The notes under the pieces are model-generated. The model was given only the letters and a program-made list of their open reading frames with translations, made no database searches and had not been told where the DNA came from. A DNA stretch of 64,000 nt from Mucilaginibacter cryoferens (GTDB taxonomy: Bacteria > Bacteroidota > Bacteroidia > Sphingobacteriales > Sphingobacteriaceae): positions 71,490-135,489 of the forward strand of contig NZ_JACHCR010000022.1 of NCBI RefSeq assembly GCF_014205845.1. Direction: 5' to 3'. Position numbers and translations under genes: made by a program. Of this stretch, positions 57,262 through 64,000 are shown piece after piece. The first letter of the stretch is position 1, and each line of letters starts with the position of its first letter.

Positions 57262-57314
57262 ATTTTTAACGTATGGTATAATAACGCAAATTAAAACTTA
57301 AAAGCGTATAAACG

Positions 57315-57344
57315 AAAAAATGCCCGGTTCATTTTAGCCGGGCA
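57315..57344 (-). terminator. Rho-independent terminator after omega-amidase gene
   Basis: On the minus strand TGCCCGG (57338-57344) pairs with CCGGGCA (57321-57327) across a 10-base loop, followed by six Ts. Confidence 0.9.
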
Positions 57345-57440
57345 TCATCTTACAAATATCGGGTGCACCCATAACATAAAGAGGGTTCATTTGCGCATGA
57401 ACAAAAAGCCGAAAACAATCATCAATCAAAGTAATTACCC

Positions 57441-57480
57441 CAATGACCAATGACCAATGACCAATGACCAATGACTAATG
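57441..57480. repeat. Tandem heptamer of repeat D
   Basis: Five perfect copies of CAATGAC (57441-57475) and a partial TAATG. The array includes the stop codon of the omega-amidase gene. The word is the same as in repeat D at 36100-36210. Confidence 0.88.
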
Positions 57481-58257
57481 AATTTCAAATTCATCCGCAT
57501 CCTTCAGAAAAGGCAGCGCGCGGCGTGCTTTTTTTACTTCGTCGGCAATAATAGAGAAGGTGTATACATCATCCTCATCGCGTTTGTAGTAAACTACATT
57601 GCCATTGGGGTCTATACAAGTTGAATCGCCGGAGTGGTAAACTTCGTTGCCATCGTGCCCAACCCGGTTAAGGCCAATTACATAGGCCTGGTTCTCTACT
57701 GCACGGGCTGGTAACAGCGTACGCCAGTGCAGGGCGCGGCGCTCGGGCCAGTTAGCAACTACAATAAGCAGATCGTATGGGTTATCGGCCAAATTGCGTA
57801 ACCAAACGGGGAAACGCAGATCGTAACAGATAACGGGGCAAATTCGCCAGCCGTTAAGGTCAACAAACAATTTTTGGGTGCCTGCGGTGTAAGTATGATG
57901 TTCTTTGCCTAAAGCAAAAAGGTGGCGTTTATCGTAATGCTCATAGGTGCCATCGGGGCGCATCCAGATAAGGCGATTGTAGTACTTGTCGTTTTCTTTA
58001 ATGATAATGCTGCCTGTAACAGCGCAATCATATTGCCGGGCAACCTGGTGCATCCATTTGGTGGTTTTCCCATCCATTGGCTCGGCCAGGCTTTCGGCGT
58101 TCATGGTAAAGCCGGTGCTAAACATCTCCGGCAAAATGATCAGATCTGTTTTTTCGCGTATTCCGCCAGATAATCGCAACGAAATATTCTGTAAATTTTT
58201 ATCGGTATTTTCCCAAAAAAGGTAGCCTTGAAAAACAGTTATCTTAAGATTATCCAT
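57475..58257 (-). CDS. Omega-amidase of the nitrilase superfamily (YafV-like)
   Basis: 260 aa. The nitrilase triad is complete: Glu44 (IILPEMFSTGF), Lys110 (HYDKRHLFALG) and Cys144 (PVICYDLRFP). Blocks such as NAESLAEPMDGKTTKWM and SFSIIADEVKKARRALPFLKDAD match YafV/NIT2-type omega-amidases, which hydrolyse alpha-ketoglutaramate or succinamate. The aminotransferase upstream in the same direction would produce alpha-keto-acid amides when glutamine is donor. The stop codon lies in repeat D. A terminator follows. Confidence 0.9.
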   Translation of the reverse strand: MDNLKITVFQGYLFWENTDKNLQNISLRLSGGIREKTDLIILPEMFSTGFTMNAESLAEPMDGKTTKWMHQVARQYDCAVTGSIIIKENDKYYNRLIWMRPDGTYEHYDKRHLFALGKEHHTYTAGTQKLFVDLNGWRICPVICYDLRFPVWLRNLADNPYDLLIVVANWPERRALHWRTLLPARAVENQAYVIGLNRVGHDGNEVYHSGDSTCIDPNGNVVYYKRDEDDVYTFSIIADEVKKARRALPFLKDADEFEIH

Positions 58258-58390
58258 AGTTTTCAGATCATGGTTAATTATTCATCGTTTATAGATGAAG
58301 TTTGCAAATTATACTTAAAAGTGATAAGCAGGTAATGGTGCAACCCTTAAAAAATCGGCAGGCAACAATCAGTTACAAGCTGCCGTCAAT

Positions 58391-59536
58391 TTAAACTTTC
58401 AATAACCTATCAACGGCTTTATCTAAGGTTTCTTGCCTTTTGGCGAAACAAAACCTTAACACATGATGGTCGATACCCTTAGTGTAAAAGGCCGAAACAG
58501 GTATGGCAGCCACCCCAAATTCCTTAGTTAGGCGTAGCACAAAGTCTGCATCTTTTTCGTCGCTAATTGCGCTGTAACGTACTGATTGAAAGTATGATCC
58601 ATGGCAGGGTAGTAACTCAAAACGGGTTTGCTCCAGGCCTTTACGGAAGTAATCTCTTTTTTGCTGAAAAAACTCCGGTAAGTCCAAATAAGTTTGTTCG
58701 TTTTTTAAATGCTCGGCAATAGCATATTGTATAGGTGTATTAACCGAGAACACTAAAAATTGATGAATTTTTCTAAATTCATGCATTAGATAAGCAGGGG
58801 CCATACAATAGCCAACCTTCCAGCCGGTAGCATGAAAAGGTTTGCCAAATGAGGCCACTATAAAGCTCCGTTGCTGCAACTCGGGGTAGCGGGCCACACT
58901 GTGGTGGGTTTCGCCATCATATATCAGGTGCTCGTATACCTCGTCGCTTAATATTAAAATATCCTGGTTTTTTACAAGTGCGCTTAACTCATCAATATCT
59001 TCCTTATGTAAAATGGTGGCCGTTGGGTTATGCGGCGAATTAAGGATGATCATTTTTGTTTTTTGGTTGACCAGCCTTTTTACCATATCCCAGGCAATAC
59101 GATAATTTGGAGGCTCCAATGCTAATGATTTTACAACACCGCCCATTAATTTAATTGCCGGTGCGTAACAATCAAACGCGGGCTCAAAAATAATAACCTC
59201 ATCATTGGGGTGTATCACCGCGCTTATGGCTGTAAATATAGCCTGCGTGCAGCCTGCGGTTATGGTAATTTCGGTATCGGGATTATAAACCGCGCCATAA
59301 AGATTTTCGGTTTTTTCGGCTATTCGCTCACGTAAACTCATTACACCTGCCATGGGGGCATATTGATTATGCCCGTTTTTCATGGCGTTGTTAACCAATT
59401 CAATAAGCTCTGGCGAACAATTATAATCTGGAAATCCCTGCGATAAATTTATTGCATCAACCTCGTTGGCCAGGGCAGACATAACGGTGAAAATGGTTGT
59501 GCCGGTTTGGGGGAGTTTTGAAATAACTGAAATCAT
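58391..59536 (-). CDS. Methionine/glutamine-type aminotransferase (fold type I, YbdL-like)
   Basis: 381 aa PLP aminotransferase. NLSQGFPDYNCSPELIELV, QYAPMAGVMSLRERIAEK, MIILNSPHNPTATILHKED, LSDEVYEHLIYDG and the PLP lysine of SFGKPFHATGWKVGYC are present. The C-terminal VLRFCFAKRQETLDKAVDRL closes the fold. The subgroup uses methionine, glutamine and aromatic amino acids with alpha-keto acids, including KMTB in methionine salvage. It is 134 bases upstream of the omega-amidase gene, the functional partner. Confidence 0.92.
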   Translation of the reverse strand: MISVISKLPQTGTTIFTVMSALANEVDAINLSQGFPDYNCSPELIELVNNAMKNGHNQYAPMAGVMSLRERIAEKTENLYGAVYNPDTEITITAGCTQAIFTAISAVIHPNDEVIIFEPAFDCYAPAIKLMGGVVKSLALEPPNYRIAWDMVKRLVNQKTKMIILNSPHNPTATILHKEDIDELSALVKNQDILILSDEVYEHLIYDGETHHSVARYPELQQRSFIVASFGKPFHATGWKVGYCMAPAYLMHEFRKIHQFLVFSVNTPIQYAIAEHLKNEQTYLDLPEFFQQKRDYFRKGLEQTRFELLPCHGSYFQSVRYSAISDEKDADFVLRLTKEFGVAAIPVSAFYTKGIDHHVLRFCFAKRQETLDKAVDRLLKV

Positions 59537-59803
59537 CTACGGGCTAAAGTAAACAAAAAACCACATACCAATAACCCCCATACGCTGTATTTTTAGTTTT
59601 TTGAAACTATTTGGCGTTGTAAGAAAAATAATATCGGCAGCTTTTGTAGCTTTCTATTACATATATAAGTAATACTAGTTTGGGAGCGGTAGATATTATT
59701 GATAGGTAGTATCATTAACTAATTATTTGCTTATTATATTAAATTACCTATAACCTTTGTGTTTAATATTCGTAATAGGAGTAATATCCCTATTTCAAAT
59801 ACT

Positions 59804-59980
59804 ATGGCAGCATCAAATAACAACGGTGATGTTAAAAAAAACATTCGTTGCCCAAAATGTACTTCAATATCAGATCATCGGGTTTCAAGAGATCTGTTAG
59901 TTAAAATATTCTTTTTCTGGTTACCATTACACCGGTACATTTGCTTCAAGTGTATGAACAAATTTTACGTTAGGGTTTAA
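59804..59980 (+). CDS. Small zinc-ribbon protein
   Basis: 58 aa from the ATG at 59804. The frame also reads from a GTG at 59759, but those 15 residues look random. Two CxxC knuckles (RCPKC and CFKC), 31 residues apart, can bind one zinc, with a hydrophobic stretch between them (LLVKIFFFWLPLHRYI). Such short zinc ribbons are usually nucleic-acid- or protein-binding, and this one may be membrane-associated. It converges on the YeiH gene with a 2-base gap between stops. I do not recognise a named family. Confidence 0.6.
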   Translation: MAASNNNGDVKKNIRCPKCTSISDHRVSRDLLVKIFFFWLPLHRYICFKCMNKFYVRV

Positions 59981-59982
59981 AA

Positions 59983-60960
59983 TTAAACCAGGTGCATTAC
60001 AGCGTATAAAGCAGTTGCAGAGATGGTTATCCAAAGTAAAATGCCCTGCAATAGCGGCTTAAACCCTACAGATAACAATACTGTACGGGATAGCTCTGCG
60101 CCAATTAAAAACAGCGTAAGTGTTAACCCTATTTTGGCGAGATTTACCAGGTATACATTTATTAATGATATCGCCGGGATGTAAGTGTTGGCTATCATGG
60201 CCAATACAAACAAGCCGATAAAGTAGGGGATACTTATCTTTTTTGATTTGTTTTTGAACAAAAAAGAAGAAATAAAAGCCACCGGGATAATCCATAACGC
60301 CCTGGCCAGCTTAACCGTAGTTGCTACCTCTAAGGCGTGTGTTCCGTATTTGCCTGCCGCGCCAACAACCGAGCTGGTATCATGAATAGCAATAGCGCAC
60401 CATAAGCCAAACTGTGTTTGTGATAAGTTGAAATAATGCCCTATAAGCGGGAAAACAAACAGCGCTACAGCGTTGAGGATAAAAACGCAGCCCAAAGCAA
60501 CGGAGATTTGTTTTTCTTCGGCTTTAATAACCGGCGATATGGCAGCTATGGCACTACCACCGCAAATGGCTGTACCGGCCGAAATAAGGAATGATGTTTT
60601 TTTCTCGATAGTAAACCACCGGCCTATGAAGTAGCCAAAGGTAAGGGTGCTTATAATGGATACAATTGTGAAAAGTATGCCTTGCCCGCCTGCCTGTAAA
60701 GCGCTATGCACGTTCATGCCAAAACCTAAACCAACTACCGATACCTGTAGTAGCAGGTGGGTAGCTTTATGATTTAAATGCAGGTAAGGATGCCCGGTAA
60801 ATTGCGCTATAACAAGGCCCATGAGCAATGCTACTGCCGGGCTTATAAAGGGTGTTAAACAAAGCATTACACATATTGCGAAAATAATTTTGCGAACATT
60901 TTGATTAATGTTGACGGTTAATAAGCCTGCATTATTGCTTAACTGATTTTGAGTGTTCAT
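59983..60960 (-). CDS. YeiH-family (UPF0324) putative sulfate exporter-type membrane protein
   Basis: 325 aa with about ten hydrophobic helices. Family signatures include VALLMGLVIAQFTGHPY, LLQVSVVGLGFGMN, FLISAGTAICGGSAIAAISPVIKAEE and WCAIAIHDTSSVVGAAGKYG. YeiH relatives are assigned as putative sulfate or sulfonate exporters without firm proof. It is usually next to a LysR regulator, which is absent here. Between it and the gene at 61226, ATAACT-ata-AGTTAT at 61031-61045 could be an operator. Confidence 0.85.
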   Translation of the reverse strand: MNTQNQLSNNAGLLTVNINQNVRKIIFAICVMLCLTPFISPAVALLMGLVIAQFTGHPYLHLNHKATHLLLQVSVVGLGFGMNVHSALQAGGQGILFTIVSIISTLTFGYFIGRWFTIEKKTSFLISAGTAICGGSAIAAISPVIKAEEKQISVALGCVFILNAVALFVFPLIGHYFNLSQTQFGLWCAIAIHDTSSVVGAAGKYGTHALEVATTVKLARALWIIPVAFISSFLFKNKSKKISIPYFIGLFVLAMIANTYIPAISLINVYLVNLAKIGLTLTLFLIGAELSRTVLLSVGFKPLLQGILLWITISATALYAVMHLV

Positions 60961-61030
60961 TTTATTTGTTTGAATGACTCAAAGGTGAGGGTTTATGGCT
61001 TTATTTTTTTATCATAATAAACGATCATGG

Positions 61031-61045
61031 ATAACTATAAGTTAT
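61031..61045. promoter_or_regulatory. Short palindrome upstream of YeiH gene
   Basis: ATAACT and AGTTAT separated by three bases, 70 bp upstream of the YeiH start. It fits the size of a LysR-type half-site pair, but no LysR gene is nearby. Confidence 0.3.
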
Positions 61046-61195
61046 GGGTACGATGTGTTTTATATATGGATAACCGGATTTTATGTTGTAATTCAATTAT
61101 TGTTTTGTTATAGGGTAGCATGGGGCCGGCAGAATAAAATCGGCGCAAAAAAAGCGTAGATATGCAAACAAATAATTAAAATTTCGCATTTTTAT

Positions 61196-61212
61196 ATATG
61201 GTATTACCATAT
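61196..61212. promoter_or_regulatory. 17-bp perfect palindrome upstream of DUF4199 gene
   Basis: ATATGGTA-T-TACCATAT, ending 13 bases before the ATG at 61226. It has odd-length dyad symmetry of the type bound by dimeric repressors. It overlaps the expected ribosome-binding/leader region. Confidence 0.5.
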
Positions 61213-61225
61213 GCCAACCTAAATT

Positions 61226-61633
61226 ATGAGAAATGCATTTATAACCGGTTTAATTATCGGCGCTTTTAGTGGTACCTGGTTATTTGTGATGAAAAATTTT
61301 GGTTATAGTAATACCGGCAACCATGTAGCCCCGGTAGAGTATCTATCCATATTAATTCCCCTGGTGGGTGTTTACATGGGGGTAAACAGCTATAAAATTA
61401 ACGAGAAAGAGAACAGTATAAGCTTTTTTGAGGCCCTGTTTCAAAGTTTCAGAATATTGATCATCGGCGGCATTTTTGCCATACTCTTCGGCCTGGTTTA
61501 TATAAATAATGTAGACCAAGGCAATAACCTGCTTGCTTTCTCGGGCCGGTTATTGGGTGGCTTGGTAATAGGTGTTTTGATTTGCGTGGGTGTATCGGCC
61601 GTGTTAATGAACAAGGCAACCAAGCTCAATTAA
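61226..61633 (+). CDS. DUF4199 membrane protein (third copy in window)
   Basis: 135 aa, shorter than the two copies at 18426-19758. Helices are at the N-terminus (FITGLIIGAFSGTWLFVM), VEYLSILIPLVGVYMGV, FRILIIGGIFAILFGLVYI and LGGLVIGVLICVGVSAVL. The middle KINEKENSISFFEALFQSF matches the family's conserved segment. Function is unknown. A palindrome lies just upstream of the start and a terminator just downstream. Confidence 0.78.
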   Translation: MRNAFITGLIIGAFSGTWLFVMKNFGYSNTGNHVAPVEYLSILIPLVGVYMGVNSYKINEKENSISFFEALFQSFRILIIGGIFAILFGLVYINNVDQGNNLLAFSGRLLGGLVIGVLICVGVSAVLMNKATKLN

Positions 61634-61662
61634 ATTGAGCTACCTGCTATGTAAATAAAAAG

Positions 61663-61692
61663 CTTCTTCTAATTGTTTAGAAGAAGATTTTT
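61663..61692 (+). terminator. Rho-independent terminator after third DUF4199 gene
   Basis: A perfect 10-bp stem joins 61663-61672 (CTTCTTCTAA) to 61677-61686 with a four-base loop, then ATTTTT. Confidence 0.9.
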
Positions 61693-62207
61693 ATACTGAC
61701 GGTACCGCTTTTGTCGCCCTGCCTGTATAAATTTCGAACCTTTTTCTGCACTATTTGAAGTTATTGGCGGATTTGGTTTTGTGATTTCTACTCAAACTGG
61801 CTGATAAGGGATGTTTTATTAAATCGGCTAATACTGGTTAAATAGAAAAGATAATAAATGTTGAATTGACTTACGGCGATAGTAGCGTTCCGTATCCGAT
61901 AATTCCTTGATGAAAATCGTTTCAGTTTTTAAATTATGGGGTGATTGCGGATTTTTTCAATTTATGATTATACTGCACAATTTTTACTTCGAACCGATTT
62001 TTTCAAGTAAAACTCGACTCACTTTATGAAAGATTTGATGAATTATTAACTCGACGAAATTGAAATGTTAATATTCTCTGTTTTTTTGCAAGTTAAACGG
62101 CATCTTTTTGTTTCTCTAATGAGCTTTTTCAATTGATGAAAATTCCTACGCAATGTATTACGGTAACGATAAAAGTTTGTGAGGCGTATACAATGAACTA
62201 AAATGCC
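61693..62207. other. AT-rich non-coding stretch, nothing identified
   Basis: 515 bases without an open frame, repeat or RNA fold that I can recognise. Composition is more AT-rich than the coding regions. On the minus strand a short open piece (about 61700-61775) reads like the charged end of a protein (EKGSKFIQAGRQKRYRQ), possibly a gene remnant, but it has no start. This stretch could mark the edge of a recombined region together with the IS end at the right. Confidence 0.4.
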
Positions 62208-62552
62208 TTATTCGGCTACTATATACTTTTTATCCCATTCTACTAATAGCTGCATCACATCGTTGAGCGACATCCCCTTTTCAGTAAGTGTATACTCCAC
62301 CTTTGGCGGGACTTGGGCATATACCTTCCGATTGATGATACCGTCAGCCTCCAGTTCCTTTAAATGTCTGGATAATACCTTTAGTGCTATACCTTGAATG
62401 GTTTTATGAAGCTCGCCAAATCGCTTGGGGCCTGATAATAACATCCAGATGATAACGGGTTTCCACTTGCCACTTATGATACTGATTGATCCTATTATTG
62501 AGCAATCACAATCCGGCTCTGTTTTTTTTTCAATTATTTTTTCTGCTAACAT
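62208..62552 (-). CDS. HxlR-family transcriptional repressor
   Basis: 114 aa from the ATG at 62552; an earlier in-frame ATG at 62585 adds only 11 residues. A winged helix-turn-helix of HxlR type: an N-terminal cysteine region (PDCDCSIIGSISIISGKWKPVIIW), RFGELHKTIQGIALKVLSRHLKELEADGIINR and VEYTLTEKGMSL. HxlR proteins often sense electrophiles or redox change through the N-terminal Cys. It diverges from an SDR gene whose promoter carries repeated operator-like words at 62581-62620. Confidence 0.92.
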   Translation of the reverse strand: MLAEKIIEKKTEPDCDCSIIGSISIISGKWKPVIIWMLLSGPKRFGELHKTIQGIALKVLSRHLKELEADGIINRKVYAQVPPKVEYTLTEKGMSLNDVMQLLVEWDKKYIVAE

Positions 62553-62580
62553 GCTGATAATGAACATTTGTATCTTAAAT

Positions 62581-62638
62581 GTCAATACTTGACAAATGTG
62601 CCATTACTTGACAAAAGTAAAGTTATGGGATAATTTTG
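62581..62638 (+). promoter_or_regulatory. Promoter of SDR gene with overlapping HxlR operator candidates
   Basis: TTG at 62608-62610, a 20-base spacer and TAATTTTG at 62631-62638 fit the Bacteroidota -33/-7 consensus (TTG, TAnnTTTG) exactly, about 15 bases before the SDR ATG at 62654. The word TACTTGACAAA occurs at 62586-62596 and 62605-62615, 19 bp apart. Dyads are GTCAA-tac-TTGAC (62581-62593) and TTACTT-gacaa-AAGTAA (62604-62620), the latter covering the -33 box. Repressor binding there would block polymerase. Confidence 0.72.
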
Positions 62639-62653
62639 TTAAAAAAAGTAAAA

Positions 62654-63250
62654 ATGAAAATTTTAATTATTGGTGCCACAGGTACCATTGGAAAACACGT
62701 AACCGCTGCATTACAAAAAGATCATGAAGTAATTAAGGCAGGTTCTAAAAGCGCCGATATACAAGTAGATATATCATCAACCGAGTCGATAGAAAATTTT
62801 TATAAACAGGTCGGAAAATTTGACGCCTTAATTTGCGCTGCCGGGGACGCGCAGTTCGGGCCTTTGGCATTTATGAAAGATGCCGATTTCAGAATTGGCG
62901 TTAACAGTAAATTGATGGGCCAGGTTAACCTGGTATTGATTGGCCAGCATTACATTAATCCGAAAGGATCGTTTACCTTAACATCAGGTGCATTAGCCGA
63001 TGATCCGATTGTAATGGGAACAAACGTCAGTACGATGAATGGAGCGATCAATGGATTTGTAAAGGGCGCAGCGATAGAGCTGGAGAACGGGGTGCGTATC
63101 AATGCGGTCGGTCCTGATATAGTTGAAGAATCTACAGCTTATTTTTCATATTTCCCTGGACATGTTCCTGTCACCATGAGCCGGGTTACCCAGGCTTATA
63201 TCAAAAGCGTTTTGGGCAGGCAAACCGGTCAGATCTATAAAGTGTTGTAG
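62654..63250 (+). CDS. Short-chain dehydrogenase/reductase
   Basis: 198 aa from the ATG at 62654 (MKILIIGATGTIGKHV); six codons upstream are in frame but lie on the promoter side. Rossmann GATGTIGKH, DALICAAGDAQFGPL, and the catalytic Ser (TLTSGALADDP). The usual YxxxK is reduced: MNGAINGFVKGAAIEL has Asn/Lys-like spacing without Tyr, as in the small SDRs often paired with HxlR regulators. The NAD(P)(H)-dependent substrate is unknown. It is controlled by the HxlR-type region to its left. Confidence 0.88.
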   Translation: MKILIIGATGTIGKHVTAALQKDHEVIKAGSKSADIQVDISSTESIENFYKQVGKFDALICAAGDAQFGPLAFMKDADFRIGVNSKLMGQVNLVLIGQHYINPKGSFTLTSGALADDPIVMGTNVSTMNGAINGFVKGAAIELENGVRINAVGPDIVEESTAYFSYFPGHVPVTMSRVTQAYIKSVLGRQTGQIYKVL

Positions 63251-63331
63251 CAGGCACTCAAAAAATAAAATAAAAAGATAAAAATGGTTTGTATTCAATA
63301 AATGAATTAACAAACAAGTAAAATAAAGATT

Positions 63332-63940
63332 ATGAAAATACTCATTTTAGGAGCCACCGGTAGAACCGGTTGTCTTATTGTTGACGAGGCACTAAAGCAA
63401 GGCTATGATTTAAATGTTTTGGTGCGAGATAAAAACAAAATATCCTTTAGTTCAAAATCAATTAAAGTATATCAGGGGACACCTACCCGCAGAACAGATT
63501 TAGCGGCTGCAATGCAAGGTTGTGATGTGATAATAAGTGCTTTGGGTATCGTCAGAGCATCAGATGCCCCGTGGTCTAAATTAATAACCGCCAAAAATTT
63601 CATATCTGAAAGCATAAAAAATGCGATAGCCGAAGCGGATCAACAAAACCTAAAACGTTTAATTACAGTCTCTGCGTGGGGTGTTGGGGAAACCAAAAAG
63701 GAGATTCCTTTTTGGCTCAGATGGTTAATTAACTATACCAACCTCGGCCCTGTTTACGCGGAACACGAATTAGAGGAAAAACTATTAGCAAATTCAAACT
63801 TAAACTATACGGCTGTACGGCCTGTTGCCTTAAACGACTCCAAAAAAATGAAAAATTTAAAGGTTAGTTTTAATAACGCCCCTAAACCAAGTTTACAAAT
63901 CAGCATGGATATTCCGGGGAAGTTGACCAGTAATTCATAG
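63332..63940 (+). pseudogene. NAD(P)-binding NmrA/SDR-a-like protein, C-terminus cut by IS end
   Basis: 202 codons. The N-terminal Rossmann motif MKILILGATGRTGCLIVDEA, the middle CDVIISALGIVRASDAPW, RLITVSAWGVG and NLNYTAVRPVALND are typical of NAD(P)H-binding proteins of about 210-220 aa. After LQIS the reading frame enters the IS21-like end repeat and yields MDIPGKLTSNS, so the original last 15-25 residues have been replaced. The fold core and cofactor site are intact, so activity may survive. It lies 81 bases after the SDR gene and is probably coexpressed with it. Confidence 0.82.
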
Positions 63941-64000
63941 ATAAAGAGTAAAGTGATTCCGCTGGAAATTGACCAGTGCATTCCGGGTCAAGTTGACCAG
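63904..64000. mobile_element. End of an IS21-like insertion sequence (multiple terminal repeats)
   Basis: Three copies of ATTCCG(G)n-AAGTTGACCAG are seen, starting at 63911, 63956 and 63980 and running to the window edge. Arrays of ATTCCGG...AGTTGACCA are characteristic of the transposase-binding ends of IS21-family elements in Bacteroidota. The likely outer border is near the TGGATATTCC at 63906. The istA/istB genes would lie beyond 64000. Confidence 0.82.

Noticed and set aside
61693..62207. Hidden small gene or RNA gene in the long gap before hxlR
   Set aside because: No start-to-stop frame with a ribosome-binding site, no tRNA-like cloverleaf and no strong hairpin apart from the terminator at 61663-61692.

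Overview
The window looks like a chromosomal segment of a Bacteroidota member, most likely Sphingobacteriaceae (Mucilaginibacter/Pedobacter-like). That is inferred from the gene content (several DUF4199 proteins, a BatA-type VWA protein, a YXWGXW-repeat lipoprotein, CtlX plus arginine deiminase, GH29/GH92/PSD1 glycan genes), from the one clear promoter (TTG-N20-TAATTTTG, the Bacteroidota sigma form), and from many AT-rich, strongly palindromic intergenic repeats. I saw no rRNA, tRNA, CRISPR array or prophage.

Layout. 1-2406: partial dicarboxylate symporter (-), HD hydrolase and YitT protein (+). 2558-5448 (-): histidine kinase, stand-alone receiver, and receiver fused to a class III adenylate cyclase, a compact phosphorelay that should end in cAMP. 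5567-14186: AraC regulator (-) facing a secreted set (+) of a PSD1/cytochrome-c-like 1077-aa protein, a Tat-exported DUF1501 protein, a Tat-exported beta-propeller and a GH29 fucosidase; no SusC/SusD is present. 14400-19758 (+): BatA/VWA protein, a dihydroorotase homologue that has lost its metal ligands, an acidic protein, and two DUF4199 proteins with look-alike terminators. 20251-27248 (-): two glycosyltransferases, a membrane protein, GH3-type protein, dxr and rseP. 27472-32395: M1 peptidase (+), RAYT transposase flanked by perfect inverted REPs (+), malate:quinone oxidoreductase (-). 32698-40367: lipoprotein, then arginine decarboxylase, CtlX and arginine deiminase (-), a VapBC-like pair and argS (+). 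40514-46697: YXWGXW lipoprotein, hydroxyacyl-CoA dehydrogenase, bioF-bioD, small secreted protein, LexA/S24-type repressor (-) diverging from a degenerate GIY-YIG protein (+), MsrB, fasciclin protein. 46810-52464 (-): giant peptidase/propeller/barrel protein and PBP1A. 52750-61633: PPK2, DUF4870-like protein, GH92, omega-amidase plus methionine/glutamine aminotransferase, zinc-ribbon mini-protein, YeiH transporter, DUF4199. 62208-64000: HxlR repressor diverging from an SDR gene with visible operators, then an NAD(P)-binding gene whose 3' end is cut by the end of an IS21-like element.

The strongest non-coding signal is a set of dispersed repeats, mostly present as inverted pairs, that sit directly at gene ends and in several places supply start codons, stop codons or terminal residues (dxr, GH3, ctlX, the DUF1501 gene, omega-amidase). 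The other items worth attention are the catalytically stripped dihydroorotase, the RAYT/REP unit, the IS21 truncation and the HxlR control region.
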